Shown in pieces: positions 37,936-46,681 of a stretch of 64,000 nucleotides of DNA. The notes beneath the pieces are model-generated. The model saw only the letters and a list, made by a program, of their open reading frames with translations. It ran no database searches and was not told the DNA's origin. Made by a program: the position numbers and the translations under genes. This DNA is from Streptomyces typhae (GTDB lineage: Bacteria > Actinomycetota > Actinomycetes > Streptomycetales > Streptomycetaceae), in contig NZ_WPNZ01000007.1 in the NCBI RefSeq assembly GCF_009755605.1, positions 1 through 64,000 of the forward strand, written 5' to 3'. Positions within the stretch are counted from its first letter, which is position 1, and every line of letters starts with the position of its first letter.

Positions 37936-39273
37936 ATGAGCGATTGGCCAGACGCGCGGAACAGCAACGGCGACCGCCACGGGTACGGCAGCGGCAGCGC
38001 ACAGCCCGAGGGCGCCCGTTCGATGCGCCATGTCCAGCGCGGCGGGCCCTCCGCTCCCGGACATCCCGGCTCGGTGCCGCGCCAGGGCGGCCCCTCGTAC
38101 GACGACGACGTCTACGACGACCTGTACCGCGACCAGCGCGCCCAGGACCCCTACGCACAGCCCGGCGGCCAGGGGCACGGCCAGGACGGCTACGACAGCG
38201 GCTACAACACCGGCCAGGTCTACGGCACCCCGGGCGGCCCCGGCGGCCCCCAGGGCCGCCCGCCCGCGCCGCCGCGCGGGCCGAAGCCTCCGGTCAACTG
38301 GAAGAAGCGCGTCAAGTGGGGTCTGCTGACCTTCCTCGTGCTGCTGCTCGTGGTCTCCGTGAGCACGTACTTCTGGGCGGACTCCAAGCTCAAGCGCGAG
38401 GTCGACCTGTCGAAGGTCATCGAGCGGCCCGACGGCGGCAAGGGCACGAACTATCTGATCGTGGGCTCCGACAGCCGCGAGGGCATGTCCGACGAGGAGA
38501 AGAAGAAGCTCCACACCGGCTCCGCCGAGGGCAAGCGCACGGACTCGATGATGATCCTGCACGTCGCGGACGACGGCGGGAACACGATGGTCTCGCTGCC
38601 CCGCGACTCGAACGTCACGATCCCCTCCTTCAAGGGCGCGGACTCCGGCAAGCTCTACCCGGGCACGGGCCGCCAGACCAAGCTGAACGCCGCGTACGCC
38701 GAGGACGGCCCCGAGCTGCTCGTGCGGACCGTCGAGGCCAACACGGGCCTGCGCATCGACCACTACGCAGAAATCGGCTTCGGCGGCTTCGCCAAGATCG
38801 TGGACGCGGTCGGCGGCGTGGAGATGGACATCCCCAAGGCCTTCAAGGACAAGAAGTCCGGCGCCGACTTCGAGGCGGGCAAGCAGACGCTGAACGGCGA
38901 GGAGGCCCTGGCCTTCGTCCGTACGCGGTACGCGTTCGCGGGCAGCGACCTGGACCGCACCAAGAACCAGCAGAAGTTCCTCGCCGCGCTCGCCGGCCAG
39001 GCGGCGACGCCCGGGACGGTCATCAACCCGTTCAAGCTGTACCCGACGATGGGCGCCGGCCTGGACACGCTGATCGTCGACAAGGACATGGACCTGATGG
39101 ACGTGGCGTCGATGTTCTGGGCCATGAAGGGCGTCACCGGTGGTGACGGCAAGTCCATGAACATGCCGATCTCGGGCACCGCGGGCGGCAACCTCGTCTG
39201 GGACAAGGCCAAGGTCAAGCAGTTGGTGTCGCAGCTCAACAACGACGAGAAGGTGACGGTGACCGGCAACTAG
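37936..39273 (+). CDS. LCP family protein 5
   Basis: 445 residues from ATG 37936. The N-terminus is Gly/Tyr/Asp-rich and Pro-rich (DDDVYDDLYRDQRAQDPYAQ), then WKKRVKWGLLTFLVLLLVVSV forms a membrane helix (about 127-147). The LCP domain shows NYLIVGSDSREGMSDEEKKK, KRTDSMMILHVADDGG, VSLPRDSNVTIPSF, ALAFVRTRYAFAGSDLDRT. No LytR_C domain. No ribosome site is obvious before the ATG, and the transcript could be short-leadered. It is divergent from the thioesterase gene and followed by a strong terminator. Confidence 0.92.
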   Translation: MSDWPDARNSNGDRHGYGSGSAQPEGARSMRHVQRGGPSAPGHPGSVPRQGGPSYDDDVYDDLYRDQRAQDPYAQPGGQGHGQDGYDSGYNTGQVYGTPGGPGGPQGRPPAPPRGPKPPVNWKKRVKWGLLTFLVLLLVVSVSTYFWADSKLKREVDLSKVIERPDGGKGTNYLIVGSDSREGMSDEEKKKLHTGSAEGKRTDSMMILHVADDGGNTMVSLPRDSNVTIPSFKGADSGKLYPGTGRQTKLNAAYAEDGPELLVRTVEANTGLRIDHYAEIGFGGFAKIVDAVGGVEMDIPKAFKDKKSGADFEAGKQTLNGEEALAFVRTRYAFAGSDLDRTKNQQKFLAALAGQAATPGTVINPFKLYPTMGAGLDTLIVDKDMDLMDVASMFWAMKGVTGGDGKSMNMPISGTAGGNLVWDKAKVKQLVSQLNNDEKVTVTGN

Positions 39274-39295
39274 CCCGGTCCCCCGACCCCTGGGC

Positions 39296-39333
39296 GGCCC
39301 CGTCTCCCGCGCACCGGCGCGGGAGCCGGGGCC
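39296..39333 (+). terminator. Strong hairpin terminator after LCP 5
   Basis: A 17-bp stem with one mismatch: GGCCCCGTCTCCCGCGC (39296-39312) and GCGCGGGAGCCGGGGCC (39317-39333), with a 4-base loop. It starts 23 bases after the LCP 5 stop. Confidence 0.8.
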
Positions 39334-39510
39334 GCCGCCGTTCCCGCCGCCGTACGGGGCGGTGGCCGCGGTGTACCCCGAACGCCCCGTCCGCCGCGAA
39401 GCCGCGCGGGTGGCGTGGCACGGTGGTTCGACCACCACCGAGAAGCGCCCACCCGAAGAAGTTCCCCCGAGAAGCCCTTGAAGTGCCACCACGACCCGTG
39501 GAGCCCTGCC

Positions 39511-40650
39511 ATGGCGGACCTGCAGGACGAACTCGACTCCCCCGCCGAAGCCGGGGAGAACGACGACGGGCACGTCGCCCCCCTGCCCCCGGGCGGCGGC
39601 CCCGCCCCGGGGGGCGCGGAGCCCGCGGAGCCGGAGCTCCGGGACGGCCCCGAGCGGGCCCGTGCCCTGCTCGCCGGGCACCCCGTCGCCGACGGCTACA
39701 GCGGTCTGCCAAACGCCCTGCGCGAACTCCCTTGGTACGACCTGGAGTTGGGGGACACCGGTCTGGAGACCGATCTGCCGCGGCTGCGGGCGGGCCGGGT
39801 CGGGGCGCAGTTCTGGTCGCTCCAGGTCCCGGACGACCGGCCCGCGGGCGATCGCTCCGTCAGTTCGGCCCTTGAGCAGCTCGACCTGGTCAAGCACGTC
39901 GTCGCCCGCTACTCGGGCGGTCTGCGGGTGACCCGCGACGCCTCCGAGACCACCGACGCCCGCAACTGCGGCCGCATCGCCACCCTGATCGGCCCGGCCG
40001 GCGCCCGCGCGATCGGCGACTCGCTGGGGGCACTGCGCTCGCTGCACGCCCTCGGCCTCAGCTGCCTCACGCTGTCCGGCACGTCATGGGCGGGCGAGAG
40101 GGGGCTCACCGCCTTCGGCGAGGAGGTGGTGCGGGAGATGAACCGGCTCGGTGTCCTCGCCGACCTGTCCGGCGCCTCGGCGGCCACCGCGCGCCGGGTC
40201 CTCGCCGTCTCCAAGGCGCCCGCGCTGTGGACCCGCTCCGGGGCCGCGGCCCTGCGCGAGCACCCGGCCAACCTCGACGACGGGCTCCTCGCGGCGGTGG
40301 GCGAGACGAAGGGCCTGTGCCTGGTGCCGCTCGCGGCGGACCGGACGGGGCCGACGCTCGGCGACGTCGCCGACCACCTGGAGCACGTGCGCCGGATCGC
40401 CGGGCCCGAGTGCGTCGGCCTCTCCGGGATGTACGACACCGGCTCCCCGCATCCCGGAGAGCTCGCCGACGCCTCGCGCTATCCGCGGCTGGTCGCCGAG
40501 CTGCTCGGACGCGGCTGGTCCGAGGCCGATGTCACCGCGCTCACCTGGGGAAACGTACAGCGCGTGCTGCGTGGCGCGGACTTCACCGCGCGGGCGGCGC
40601 GGGAGCGGCGCGGGGCCTCTACGGCGACGATCGCGCGGCTGGACGGCTGA
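39511..40650 (+). CDS. Membrane-dipeptidase (M19) family paralogue lacking all metal ligands
   Basis: 379 residues from ATG 39511, with a Gly/Pro/Glu-rich N-terminal extension. From residue 45 it aligns throughout with the intact dipeptidase at 45481-46677 ([48 protein letters not shown]). Every metal-binding position is changed: the HxD of DGHNDLP is YSG (63-65); the bridging Glu is Ala163; His of DLSH is Gly221; His of FSHSS is Arg242; Asp of GGDYD is Met. It should therefore be inactive as a peptidase and may have a binding or regulatory role. The frame is intact with normal codon use, so it is not a decaying pseudogene. Confidence 0.88.
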   Translation: MADLQDELDSPAEAGENDDGHVAPLPPGGGPAPGGAEPAEPELRDGPERARALLAGHPVADGYSGLPNALRELPWYDLELGDTGLETDLPRLRAGRVGAQFWSLQVPDDRPAGDRSVSSALEQLDLVKHVVARYSGGLRVTRDASETTDARNCGRIATLIGPAGARAIGDSLGALRSLHALGLSCLTLSGTSWAGERGLTAFGEEVVREMNRLGVLADLSGASAATARRVLAVSKAPALWTRSGAAALREHPANLDDGLLAAVGETKGLCLVPLAADRTGPTLGDVADHLEHVRRIAGPECVGLSGMYDTGSPHPGELADASRYPRLVAELLGRGWSEADVTALTWGNVQRVLRGADFTARAARERRGASTATIARLDG

Positions 40651-40669
40651 GGCCCCCGGCGTCCGGGGC

Positions 40670-41077
40670 TCAGACGCACAGGCACAGGCAGAACGGGTGC
40701 CCGGCCGGGTCGGCGTACACCCGCCAGTCGCGCTTGCCGCCGTCGTCGTCCAGGTCGAGCGGGCGGGCGCCGAGGGCGAGCACGCGCTCGTGGGCCGCGT
40801 CCATCGCCTCCCAGGTCGAGCCGCCGTCGAGGTCCAGGTGGAACTGCTGGGGGTTGGTGTCGGCGCGGGGCCACTCGGGCGGGGTGTAGTCGGTGACGCG
40901 CTGGAAGGACACCTTCACGCGGCCGGGCGCGACCAGGTCGATCCACTCGCCGTCGCCCTCCTCGTCGTGGACGGTGCCGCCGATGACCTCGGCGTAGAAC
41001 TCGGCGAGCAGACGGGGGTCGGGACAGTCGAGGACGACGCTGCGCAGGGGGGCGACGGGGGCGACGGGGGAAGTCAT
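40670..41077 (-). CDS. VOC (glyoxalase/bleomycin-resistance fold) family protein
   Basis: 135 residues with two beta-alpha-beta-beta-beta units: LRSVVLDCPDPRLLAEFYAE starts the first, and QFHLDLDGG ... RDWRVYADPAGHPFCLCL the second. Such proteins are metal-dependent dioxygenases, isomerases or binding proteins; the substrate is unknown. It starts at ATG 41077 and converges with the M19 paralogue. The 19-bp gap and stop codons overlap a bulged CTGAGGCCCC/GGGGCTCAG stem that may terminate both. Confidence 0.85.
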   Translation of the reverse strand: MTSPVAPVAPLRSVVLDCPDPRLLAEFYAEVIGGTVHDEEGDGEWIDLVAPGRVKVSFQRVTDYTPPEWPRADTNPQQFHLDLDGGSTWEAMDAAHERVLALGARPLDLDDDGGKRDWRVYADPAGHPFCLCLCV

Positions 41078-41199
41078 GGCCTCTCCTCACATGGGCTTCT
41101 TTTCACAACCTCTCCAGTTACCAGGTACCCCGTGAGCCCCTCCGGTACCGACACGCCGCGGAGCGCCCCCGGCGGCCGGGCGGGCAGGCGGCTGGACGG

Positions 41200-42543
41200 C
41201 TAGGCGGCCGGGCGCCCCATCGCCCGGTAGACCCACCCGGCGGCGCGCCACCGCTCCGGGTCCAGGGCGTTGCGGCCGTCCAGGATGACCCGGCGGCCGA
41301 CCACCGCGCCGAGGGCCTCGGCGTCGAGCTCGCGGAACTCGCGCCACTCCGTGAGGTGCAGCACGACGTCGGCGCCGCGCACGGCCTCCTCGGCGGAGTC
41401 GGCGTACCCGAGGGTCGGGAAGAGGCGGCGGGCGTTGGCCATGCCCTTGGGGTCGTACACGGTGACTTGGCCGCCCTGGAGGTGGATCTGCCCGGCCACG
41501 TTCAGGGCGGGCGAGTCACGCACGTCGTCGGAGTCGGGCTTGAACGCGGCACCGAGCACCGCGACCCGCTTGCCGAGGAAGGAGCCGCCGCCCACGGCGT
41601 CGCGGGCCAGCTCCACCATGTGCCCGCGGCGCCGCATGTTGATCGAGTCGACCTCGCGCAGGAAGGTCAGGGCCTGGTCGGCGCCCAGCTCGCCGGCGCG
41701 GGCCATGAAGGCGCGGATGTCCTTGGGCAGGCAGCCGCCGCCGAAGCCGATCCCGGCGCGCAGGAACTTGGCGCCGATGCGGTCGTCGTACCCGAGGGCC
41801 TCCGCGAGCCGCACCACGTCGCCGCCCGCGGCCTCGCACACCTCGGCCATGGCGTTGATGAAGGAGATCTTCGTGGCCAGGAAGGAGTTCGCGGAGGTCT
41901 TGACCAGCTCGGCGGTCGGGAAGTCGGTGACGACGAAGGGCGAGCCCTCGGCGACCGGCGTCGCGTACACCTCGCGGAGGACCTTCTCGGCGTGCTCGCC
42001 GCGCACGCCGACCACGATCCGGTCGGGGTGCAGGGTGTCCTCGACGGCGAAGCCCTCGCGCAGGAACTCCGGGTTCCAGGCCAGCTCGACCGCCTCGCCC
42101 GCGGGCGCGAGCTCCCTGATCCTCGCGGCGATCCGGTCGGCGCTGCCCACCGGCACCGTCGACTTGCCGACGACCAGGGCGGGCCCGGTGAGGTGGACGG
42201 CGAGGGACTCCATGGCGGCGTCGACGTAGCTCATGTCGCAGGCGTACTCGCCGTGCTTCTGCGGGGTGTTCACGCACACGAAGTGCACGTCGCCGAAGTC
42301 GGCGGCCTCGGCGTAGTCCATGGTGAAGCGGAGCCGGCCGGTGGAGCCCTCGATGCCCGCGACGTGCCGGCGAAGGAGTTCCGCGAGGCCCGGCTCGTAC
42401 ATCGGCACCTCGCCGCGGCGGAGCAGCTCGATCTTCTCCGGCACCACGTCGAGGCCGAGGACCTCGAAACCGAGCTCGGCCATGGCCGCCGCGTGGGTGG
42501 CGCCGAGATAGCCGGTGCCGATCACGGTGATCTTGAGGGCCAT
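41200..42543 (-). CDS. UDP-glucose/GDP-mannose 6-dehydrogenase family protein
   Basis: Oxidises a nucleotide sugar to its uronic acid with two NAD. 447 residues: N-terminal NAD-binding GTGYLG (9-14), STVPVGSADRIA, NPEFLREGFAVEDTLHPDRI, the central KTSANSFLATKISFINAMAE with Lys215, and the catalytic Cys271 in FGGGCLPKD. The C-terminal domain begins KRVAVLGAAFKPDSDDVRDS. This is the full family layout. UDP-glucose is the most likely substrate, but the proximity of GDP-mannose genes leaves GDP-mannose open. It starts at ATG 42543. Confidence 0.92.
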   Translation of the reverse strand: MALKITVIGTGYLGATHAAAMAELGFEVLGLDVVPEKIELLRRGEVPMYEPGLAELLRRHVAGIEGSTGRLRFTMDYAEAADFGDVHFVCVNTPQKHGEYACDMSYVDAAMESLAVHLTGPALVVGKSTVPVGSADRIAARIRELAPAGEAVELAWNPEFLREGFAVEDTLHPDRIVVGVRGEHAEKVLREVYATPVAEGSPFVVTDFPTAELVKTSANSFLATKISFINAMAEVCEAAGGDVVRLAEALGYDDRIGAKFLRAGIGFGGGCLPKDIRAFMARAGELGADQALTFLREVDSINMRRRGHMVELARDAVGGGSFLGKRVAVLGAAFKPDSDDVRDSPALNVAGQIHLQGGQVTVYDPKGMANARRLFPTLGYADSAEEAVRGADVVLHLTEWREFRELDAEALGAVVGRRVILDGRNALDPERWRAAGWVYRAMGRPAA

Positions 42544-42689
42544 GCGGTGCTCCAGTGCATCGGGGTCTGCCGCGAGCGTCGCCGCACGCGGTTGCCGAGC
42601 ATAGTCCGGGCGTGACCGGGGCTTTCACCGGGCACGTCTTCCGCTGTCACCAAGCTCACCTATCCCTCGCGTGAGCGGGCCCCTAAAAT

Positions 42690-42720
42690 TTGGGATATCC
42701 AACGGGTTACTTAACGGTAA
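42690..42720 (+). promoter_or_regulatory. AT-rich promoter/operator candidate for the acyl-CoA dehydrogenase gene
   Basis: The segment GGGTTACTTAACGGTAATTA (about 42703-42722) is strikingly AT-rich for this genome and contains TTAC-6-GTAA half-sites, as in a small-dimer operator. A TetR-type fatty-acid regulator would fit, but none is encoded nearby. Confidence 0.35.
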
Positions 42721-42756
42721 TTAGCATCTCTCAGCGTGCTTGGAGCGTGAGACATC

Positions 42757-43914
42757 TTGGCCGGATCGGCTGATTTCGACCTGTACCGCCCGTCCGAGGA
42801 GCACGACATGCTCCGCGACGCGATCCGCTCCCTCGCGGAGGCGAAGATCGCCCCGTTCGCCGCCGCGGTGGACGAGGAGGCCCGGTTCCCGCAGGAGGCC
42901 CTCGACGCCCTGGTCTCCTCGGACCTGCACGCGGTCCACGTCCCCGAGAGCTACGGCGGCGCGGGCGCGGACGCCCTCGCGACCGTCATCGTGATCGAGG
43001 AGGTCGCCCGCGCCTGCGCGTCCTCGTCCCTCATCCCGGCCGTGAACAAGCTCGGCTCGCTGCCGGTCATCCTCTCCGGCTCCGAGGAGCTGAAGAAGAA
43101 GTACATGACGCCGCTCGCCAAGGGCGACGCGATGTTCTCGTACTGTCTGAGCGAGCCGGACGCCGGTTCGGACGCGGCGGGCATGAAGACCAGGGCCGTG
43201 CGCGACGGCGACTTCTACGTCCTGAACGGCGTGAAGCGCTGGATCACCAACGCGGGCGTCTCGGAGTACTACACGGTGATGGCCGTCACCGACCCCGAGA
43301 AGCGCTCCAAGGGCATCTCCGCGTTCGTCGTGGAGAAGTCCGACGAGGGCGTGTCCTTCGGTGCCCCGGAGAAGAAGCTCGGCATCAAGGGCTCCCCCAC
43401 CCGCGAGGTCTACCTCGACAACGTCCGCATCCCCGCCGACCGCATGATCGGCGCGGAGGGCACGGGCTTCGCCACGGCCATGAAGACCCTGGACCACACC
43501 CGCATCACCATCGCGGCCCAGGCCCTCGGCATCGCGCAGGGCGCCCTCGACTACGCCAAGGGCTACGTCCAGGAGCGCAAGCAGTTCGGCAAGCCGATCG
43601 CCGACTTCCAGGGCATCCAGTTCATGCTCGCCGACATGGCCATGAAGATCGAGGCCGCGCGGCAGCTGACGTACGCCGCCGCCGCCAAGTCCGAACGTGG
43701 CGACAGCGATCTCACCTTCCAGGGCGCCGCCGCCAAGTGCTTCGCCTCGGACGTCGCCATGGAGGTCACCACGGACGCCGTGCAGCTCCTCGGCGGCTAC
43801 GGCTACACCCGTGACTACCCCGTCGAGCGGATGATGCGCGACGCGAAGATCACGCAGATCTACGAGGGCACGAACCAGGTCCAGCGCATCGTGATGGCGC
43901 GGAACCTGCCGTAA
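42757..43914 (+). CDS. Acyl-CoA dehydrogenase
   Basis: FAD-dependent first step of beta-oxidation. 385 residues starting at TTG 42757. Features: MFSYCLSEPDAGSDAAGM (FAD-contact loop), WITNAGVSEYYTVMA, the middle beta-domain, GYVQERKQFGKPIADFQGIQ, and QLLGGYGYTRDYPVERMMRD followed by ITQIYEGTNQVQRIV with the catalytic Glu370. Chain-length preference cannot be read with confidence. It is a single-gene unit ending at the strong terminator at 43989-44029. Confidence 0.94.
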   Translation: MAGSADFDLYRPSEEHDMLRDAIRSLAEAKIAPFAAAVDEEARFPQEALDALVSSDLHAVHVPESYGGAGADALATVIVIEEVARACASSSLIPAVNKLGSLPVILSGSEELKKKYMTPLAKGDAMFSYCLSEPDAGSDAAGMKTRAVRDGDFYVLNGVKRWITNAGVSEYYTVMAVTDPEKRSKGISAFVVEKSDEGVSFGAPEKKLGIKGSPTREVYLDNVRIPADRMIGAEGTGFATAMKTLDHTRITIAAQALGIAQGALDYAKGYVQERKQFGKPIADFQGIQFMLADMAMKIEAARQLTYAAAAKSERGDSDLTFQGAAAKCFASDVAMEVTTDAVQLLGGYGYTRDYPVERMMRDAKITQIYEGTNQVQRIVMARNLP

Positions 43915-43924
43915 GCGGCGGCAG

Positions 43925-43996
43925 CGCGACCGTACGGCCGATGGGCGCCGTACCGTACGGGCGATGGCGCCGTACGGCCGATGGGCGCCGTACGGC
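43925..43996. repeat. Tandem repeats after the acyl-CoA dehydrogenase gene
   Basis: About four copies of a unit of the form GTACGGCCGATGGGCGCC fill the space between the stop and the terminator stem. Confidence 0.6.
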
Positions 43997-44029
43997 CGGT
44001 GGGCGGTGAGTCCGCACACCGGCCGTACG
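43989..44029. terminator. Bidirectional terminator between convergent genes
   Basis: CGTACGGCCGGTG (43989-44001) and CACCGGCCGTACG (44017-44029) form a perfect 13-bp stem with a 15-base loop. It lies between the acyl-CoA dehydrogenase gene and the convergent small ORF. Confidence 0.7.
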
Positions 44030-44034
44030 TGTGC

Positions 44035-44400
44035 TCAGTTGAAGACGAGCACGTCCGTGCGCATCGGGATCGGGACGCCCGAGCCGATGTTGATCTTGAA
44101 GGTCACGACCCCGTTGCCGGGTGCCGTGTTCAGGACGTCGATCGGTGCCGGGCCGACGAACCTGTTGCCGTTGCCGTCGACCTGGGCAGCCGTGATGACG
44201 ACGGTCGAGTTCGGGTTGATCACGTTCAAGGGGATCTGAAGGTCCCACGTCCCGTTCCCCGGGGTCCACGTCCTCCAGAACCGCCACGCCGCGACGAGGT
44301 TGCCGCCGATCTCCTGGGTCTCCTGACCGGCGCGGTCCGCTTCCTGCGCGGCCTCCTCGAGCTGCGGGACGACTATTTTTGCCGCATCGACTGTAGTCAT
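44035..44400 (-). CDS. Hypothetical protein (about 121 residues)
   Basis: I do not recognise the family. ATG 44400 has GGAG upstream. The N-terminus (VDAAKIVVPQLEEAAQEADR) looks like an amphipathic helix. The rest is beta-like, with TWTPGNGTWDLQIPLNVINP, VVITAAQVDGNG and GVVTFKINIGSGVPI. No signal peptide or transmembrane helix. Third-position GC is lower than in the neighbours, and the upstream 170 bp are also AT-richer, which suggests an acquired gene. It converges with the acyl-CoA dehydrogenase gene and shares the strand with the IclR gene. Confidence 0.65.
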   Translation of the reverse strand: MTTVDAAKIVVPQLEEAAQEADRAGQETQEIGGNLVAAWRFWRTWTPGNGTWDLQIPLNVINPNSTVVITAAQVDGNGNRFVGPAPIDVLNTAPGNGVVTFKINIGSGVPIPMRTDVLVFN

Positions 44401-44569
44401 TGCTGTTCTCCGCTTCGCACTTGTGATGCTTTCGCTACCAACGCCCCCGTACATCAGGCGAGTTGGGCCGCATGTGCCGTTCTGAATGCGACGCCTCCAG
44501 TGTTGCTCGCACTTTCCCGAACCCGCATATTCCGGTCCATCCAGCGGAACAACCGTGGAAATGCAGATA

Positions 44570-45343
44570 TCAGGCCTTTCGAGCGCGGGGCAGCCGCGCC
44601 AGGTTGGCGCTGAGCATGCGGGCCGCGCGCCGGGCCGCGTCGGCAGCGGTGGCAGGCGGGTTGCGGTGGCCGGGGAAGCAGACGCCGATGGCCGCGACGG
44701 CCCTGCCGGTCGGGTCGTGGACCGGTGCCGCGAGACAGGACGTGGCCGCTCCGTTACCGCCGTCCCCGCCGTTGCCGTAGCGGTGCAGGTCCACCCCGCG
44801 TTCGCGCACCCTGCTCAGGCGCCGGGCCCACTCGGCCGCGGAGTACGCGGGCGGTGGCGCGGTCGCGGGACCCGACGCGGAGATGACGGCTTCGGCGCCG
44901 CTGCCGGGCGGCAGGATCAGCCCCGGCATCAGGGGGAACATCTCGTCCGAGGGACCGGGCAGGCCGCTGACGACCACCATGGAGCCTCCGACGGGGGCCA
45001 CGACCGCCGCACTGGTCCCGGTCGCCGCCGAAAGGCCCCGCAGCGGCTGGGCGGCGGCCCTGCTCAGTGGGTGGGCGGTGCCCCACGACCGCGCCAGGTG
45101 GGCCACCGCGGCCCCGATGCGATAGCGGCCGGACCGGCGCTCCACCGCGCCGAGGGCGGCGAGCTGGTCGAGCAGGCGGTGTGCGGTGGCCTTGGGGAGG
45201 CCCGTGCCGGCCGCGAGGTCGGTCAGTCCGGCGTCGCCCCTGCGGGCGAGCTCCTCCAGGAGCAGGAACGCCCCCTCCAGTACGCTCCGGCCGGGCGGGG
45301 CCGCGGCCCCGCCCTCGTGCGGCGGCGTGTGTCCACGCTTCAC
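44570..45343 (-). CDS. IclR family transcriptional regulator
   Basis: About 257 residues from GTG 45343 (GGGGGG four bases upstream). The N-terminal winged helix-turn-helix reads SVLEGAFLLLEELARRGDAG, LTDLAAGTGLPKATAHRLLDQLAALGAVERR. The C-terminal effector-binding domain is present (SWGTAHPLSRAAAQPLRGLS, SCLAAPVHDPTGRAVAAIGV). It likely represses or activates a nearby catabolic gene in response to a small ligand; the target is not evident. It lies upstream of the orphan 44035-44400 gene on the same strand. Confidence 0.88.
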   Translation of the reverse strand: MKRGHTPPHEGGAAAPPGRSVLEGAFLLLEELARRGDAGLTDLAAGTGLPKATAHRLLDQLAALGAVERRSGRYRIGAAVAHLARSWGTAHPLSRAAAQPLRGLSAATGTSAAVVAPVGGSMVVVSGLPGPSDEMFPLMPGLILPPGSGAEAVISASGPATAPPPAYSAAEWARRLSRVRERGVDLHRYGNGGDGGNGAATSCLAAPVHDPTGRAVAAIGVCFPGHRNPPATAADAARRAARMLSANLARLPRARKA

Positions 45344-45480
45344 GATGCCCCCCAACTCCCGCTGCCCGCGCGGTCGGCGTACGCTCCTCGATCCAGCCTG
45401 CACCACCGGACAGGTACGAGGATGTCCCGTAAATCAGAGGGTTTGCGCCGCCGGACAGGGCCGGCGGCGCCTAGTCGGCG

Positions 45481-46677
45481 TCAGCCGTCGAGCTGCTCCA
45501 GCGTGGCTATGGACGGGCCGCGGCGGCCCTGCTCGTCCCGGGCCACGTCCTCCGCTGCGCCCAGCACGCGCACCGCGTTCTGCCAGGTCAGCTTGGCGAG
45601 GTCGGCGTCCGACCAGCCGCGGTCCAGGAGCTCCGCGATCAGGTTCGGATAGCCCGCCACGTCGTCGAGGCCGTCGGGCGTGAACGCCGTGCCGTCGTAG
45701 TCGCCGCCGATGCCGATGTGGTCGATCCCGGCGGCCTCGCGCATGTGGTCGAGGTGGTCGGCGACCGTGGCGACGGTGGCGACCGGGCGCGGCCGGGACT
45801 CCTCGAAGGCGGCGTGCACCTTCATGGCGTCGGGGGTGGTGTCGAGGTGGTGGAAGCCGTGGGCGCGCATGTTCTCGTCGGCGGCCAGGGTCCAGTCGAC
45901 CGCCTCCTGGAGGACGAACTTCGGTACGAAGGTCACCATCGCCACGCCGCCGTTCGCGGGCAGGCGCTCCAGGACGTCGTCCGGGATGTTGCGCGGGTGG
46001 TCGCACACCGCGCGCGCGGACGAGTGGGAGAAGATCACCGGCGCGACGGACGTGTCGAGCGCCGCCCGCATCGTCGTCGCCGCGACGTGGGAGAGGTCCA
46101 CGAGCATGCCGAGGCGGTTCATCTCCCGGACCACCTCGTGGCCGAACGCCGAGAGCCCGCCGACGCCGGGCTCGTCCGTGGCAGAGTCGGCCCAGGCGAT
46201 GTTGTCGTTGTGCGTGAGCGTCATATAGCGCACGCCCAGCGCGTACAGGGCCCGCAGGGTGGCCAGGGAGTTGTTGATCGAGTGGCCGCCCTCGGCGCCC
46301 ATCAGGGAGGCGATGCGGCCCTCGCCCCGGGCCGCCGCCATGTCGGCGGCGGTCAGGGCGGCGCGCAGGTCCCCGGGGTAGCGGGCGAGCAACTGCCGTA
46401 CGCAGTCGATCTGTTCGAGCGTGGCGCTGACCGCCGTGTCGCCCGCCATGTCCGTACGGACGTAGACCGACCAGAACTGCGCGCCGACCCCGCCCGCCCG
46501 CAGCCGCGCGATGTCCGTGTGCAGCAGACCGGTCTGGTCGGCGGCGATGTCGAGCCGGTCGATGTCGTATCCGGCCTTCTCGCGCAGCGCCCACGGCAGG
46601 TCGTTGTGACCGTCGACGACGGGGAACTCGGCGAGCAGGGCGCGGGCGCGGGCCAGGGAGTCGGGCAGCTTGGTCAT
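45481..46677 (-). CDS. Membrane dipeptidase (peptidase family M19)
   Basis: Hydrolyses dipeptides with a binuclear zinc centre. 398 residues with all ligands in place: His24 and Asp26 in DGHNDLPW, Glu129 in MGAEGGHS, His197 in DLSHVA, His218 in IFSHSSAR, and Asp326 in [10 protein letters not shown]. No signal peptide is visible, so it is probably cytosolic. It starts at ATG 46677, five bases after the purE stop, so it is likely transcribed with purE and purK. Its paralogue at 39511 has lost the metal site. Confidence 0.93.
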   Translation of the reverse strand: MTKLPDSLARARALLAEFPVVDGHNDLPWALREKAGYDIDRLDIAADQTGLLHTDIARLRAGGVGAQFWSVYVRTDMAGDTAVSATLEQIDCVRQLLARYPGDLRAALTAADMAAARGEGRIASLMGAEGGHSINNSLATLRALYALGVRYMTLTHNDNIAWADSATDEPGVGGLSAFGHEVVREMNRLGMLVDLSHVAATTMRAALDTSVAPVIFSHSSARAVCDHPRNIPDDVLERLPANGGVAMVTFVPKFVLQEAVDWTLAADENMRAHGFHHLDTTPDAMKVHAAFEESRPRPVATVATVADHLDHMREAAGIDHIGIGGDYDGTAFTPDGLDDVAGYPNLIAELLDRGWSDADLAKLTWQNAVRVLGAAEDVARDEQGRRGPSIATLEQLDG

Positions 46678-46681
46678 GCGC

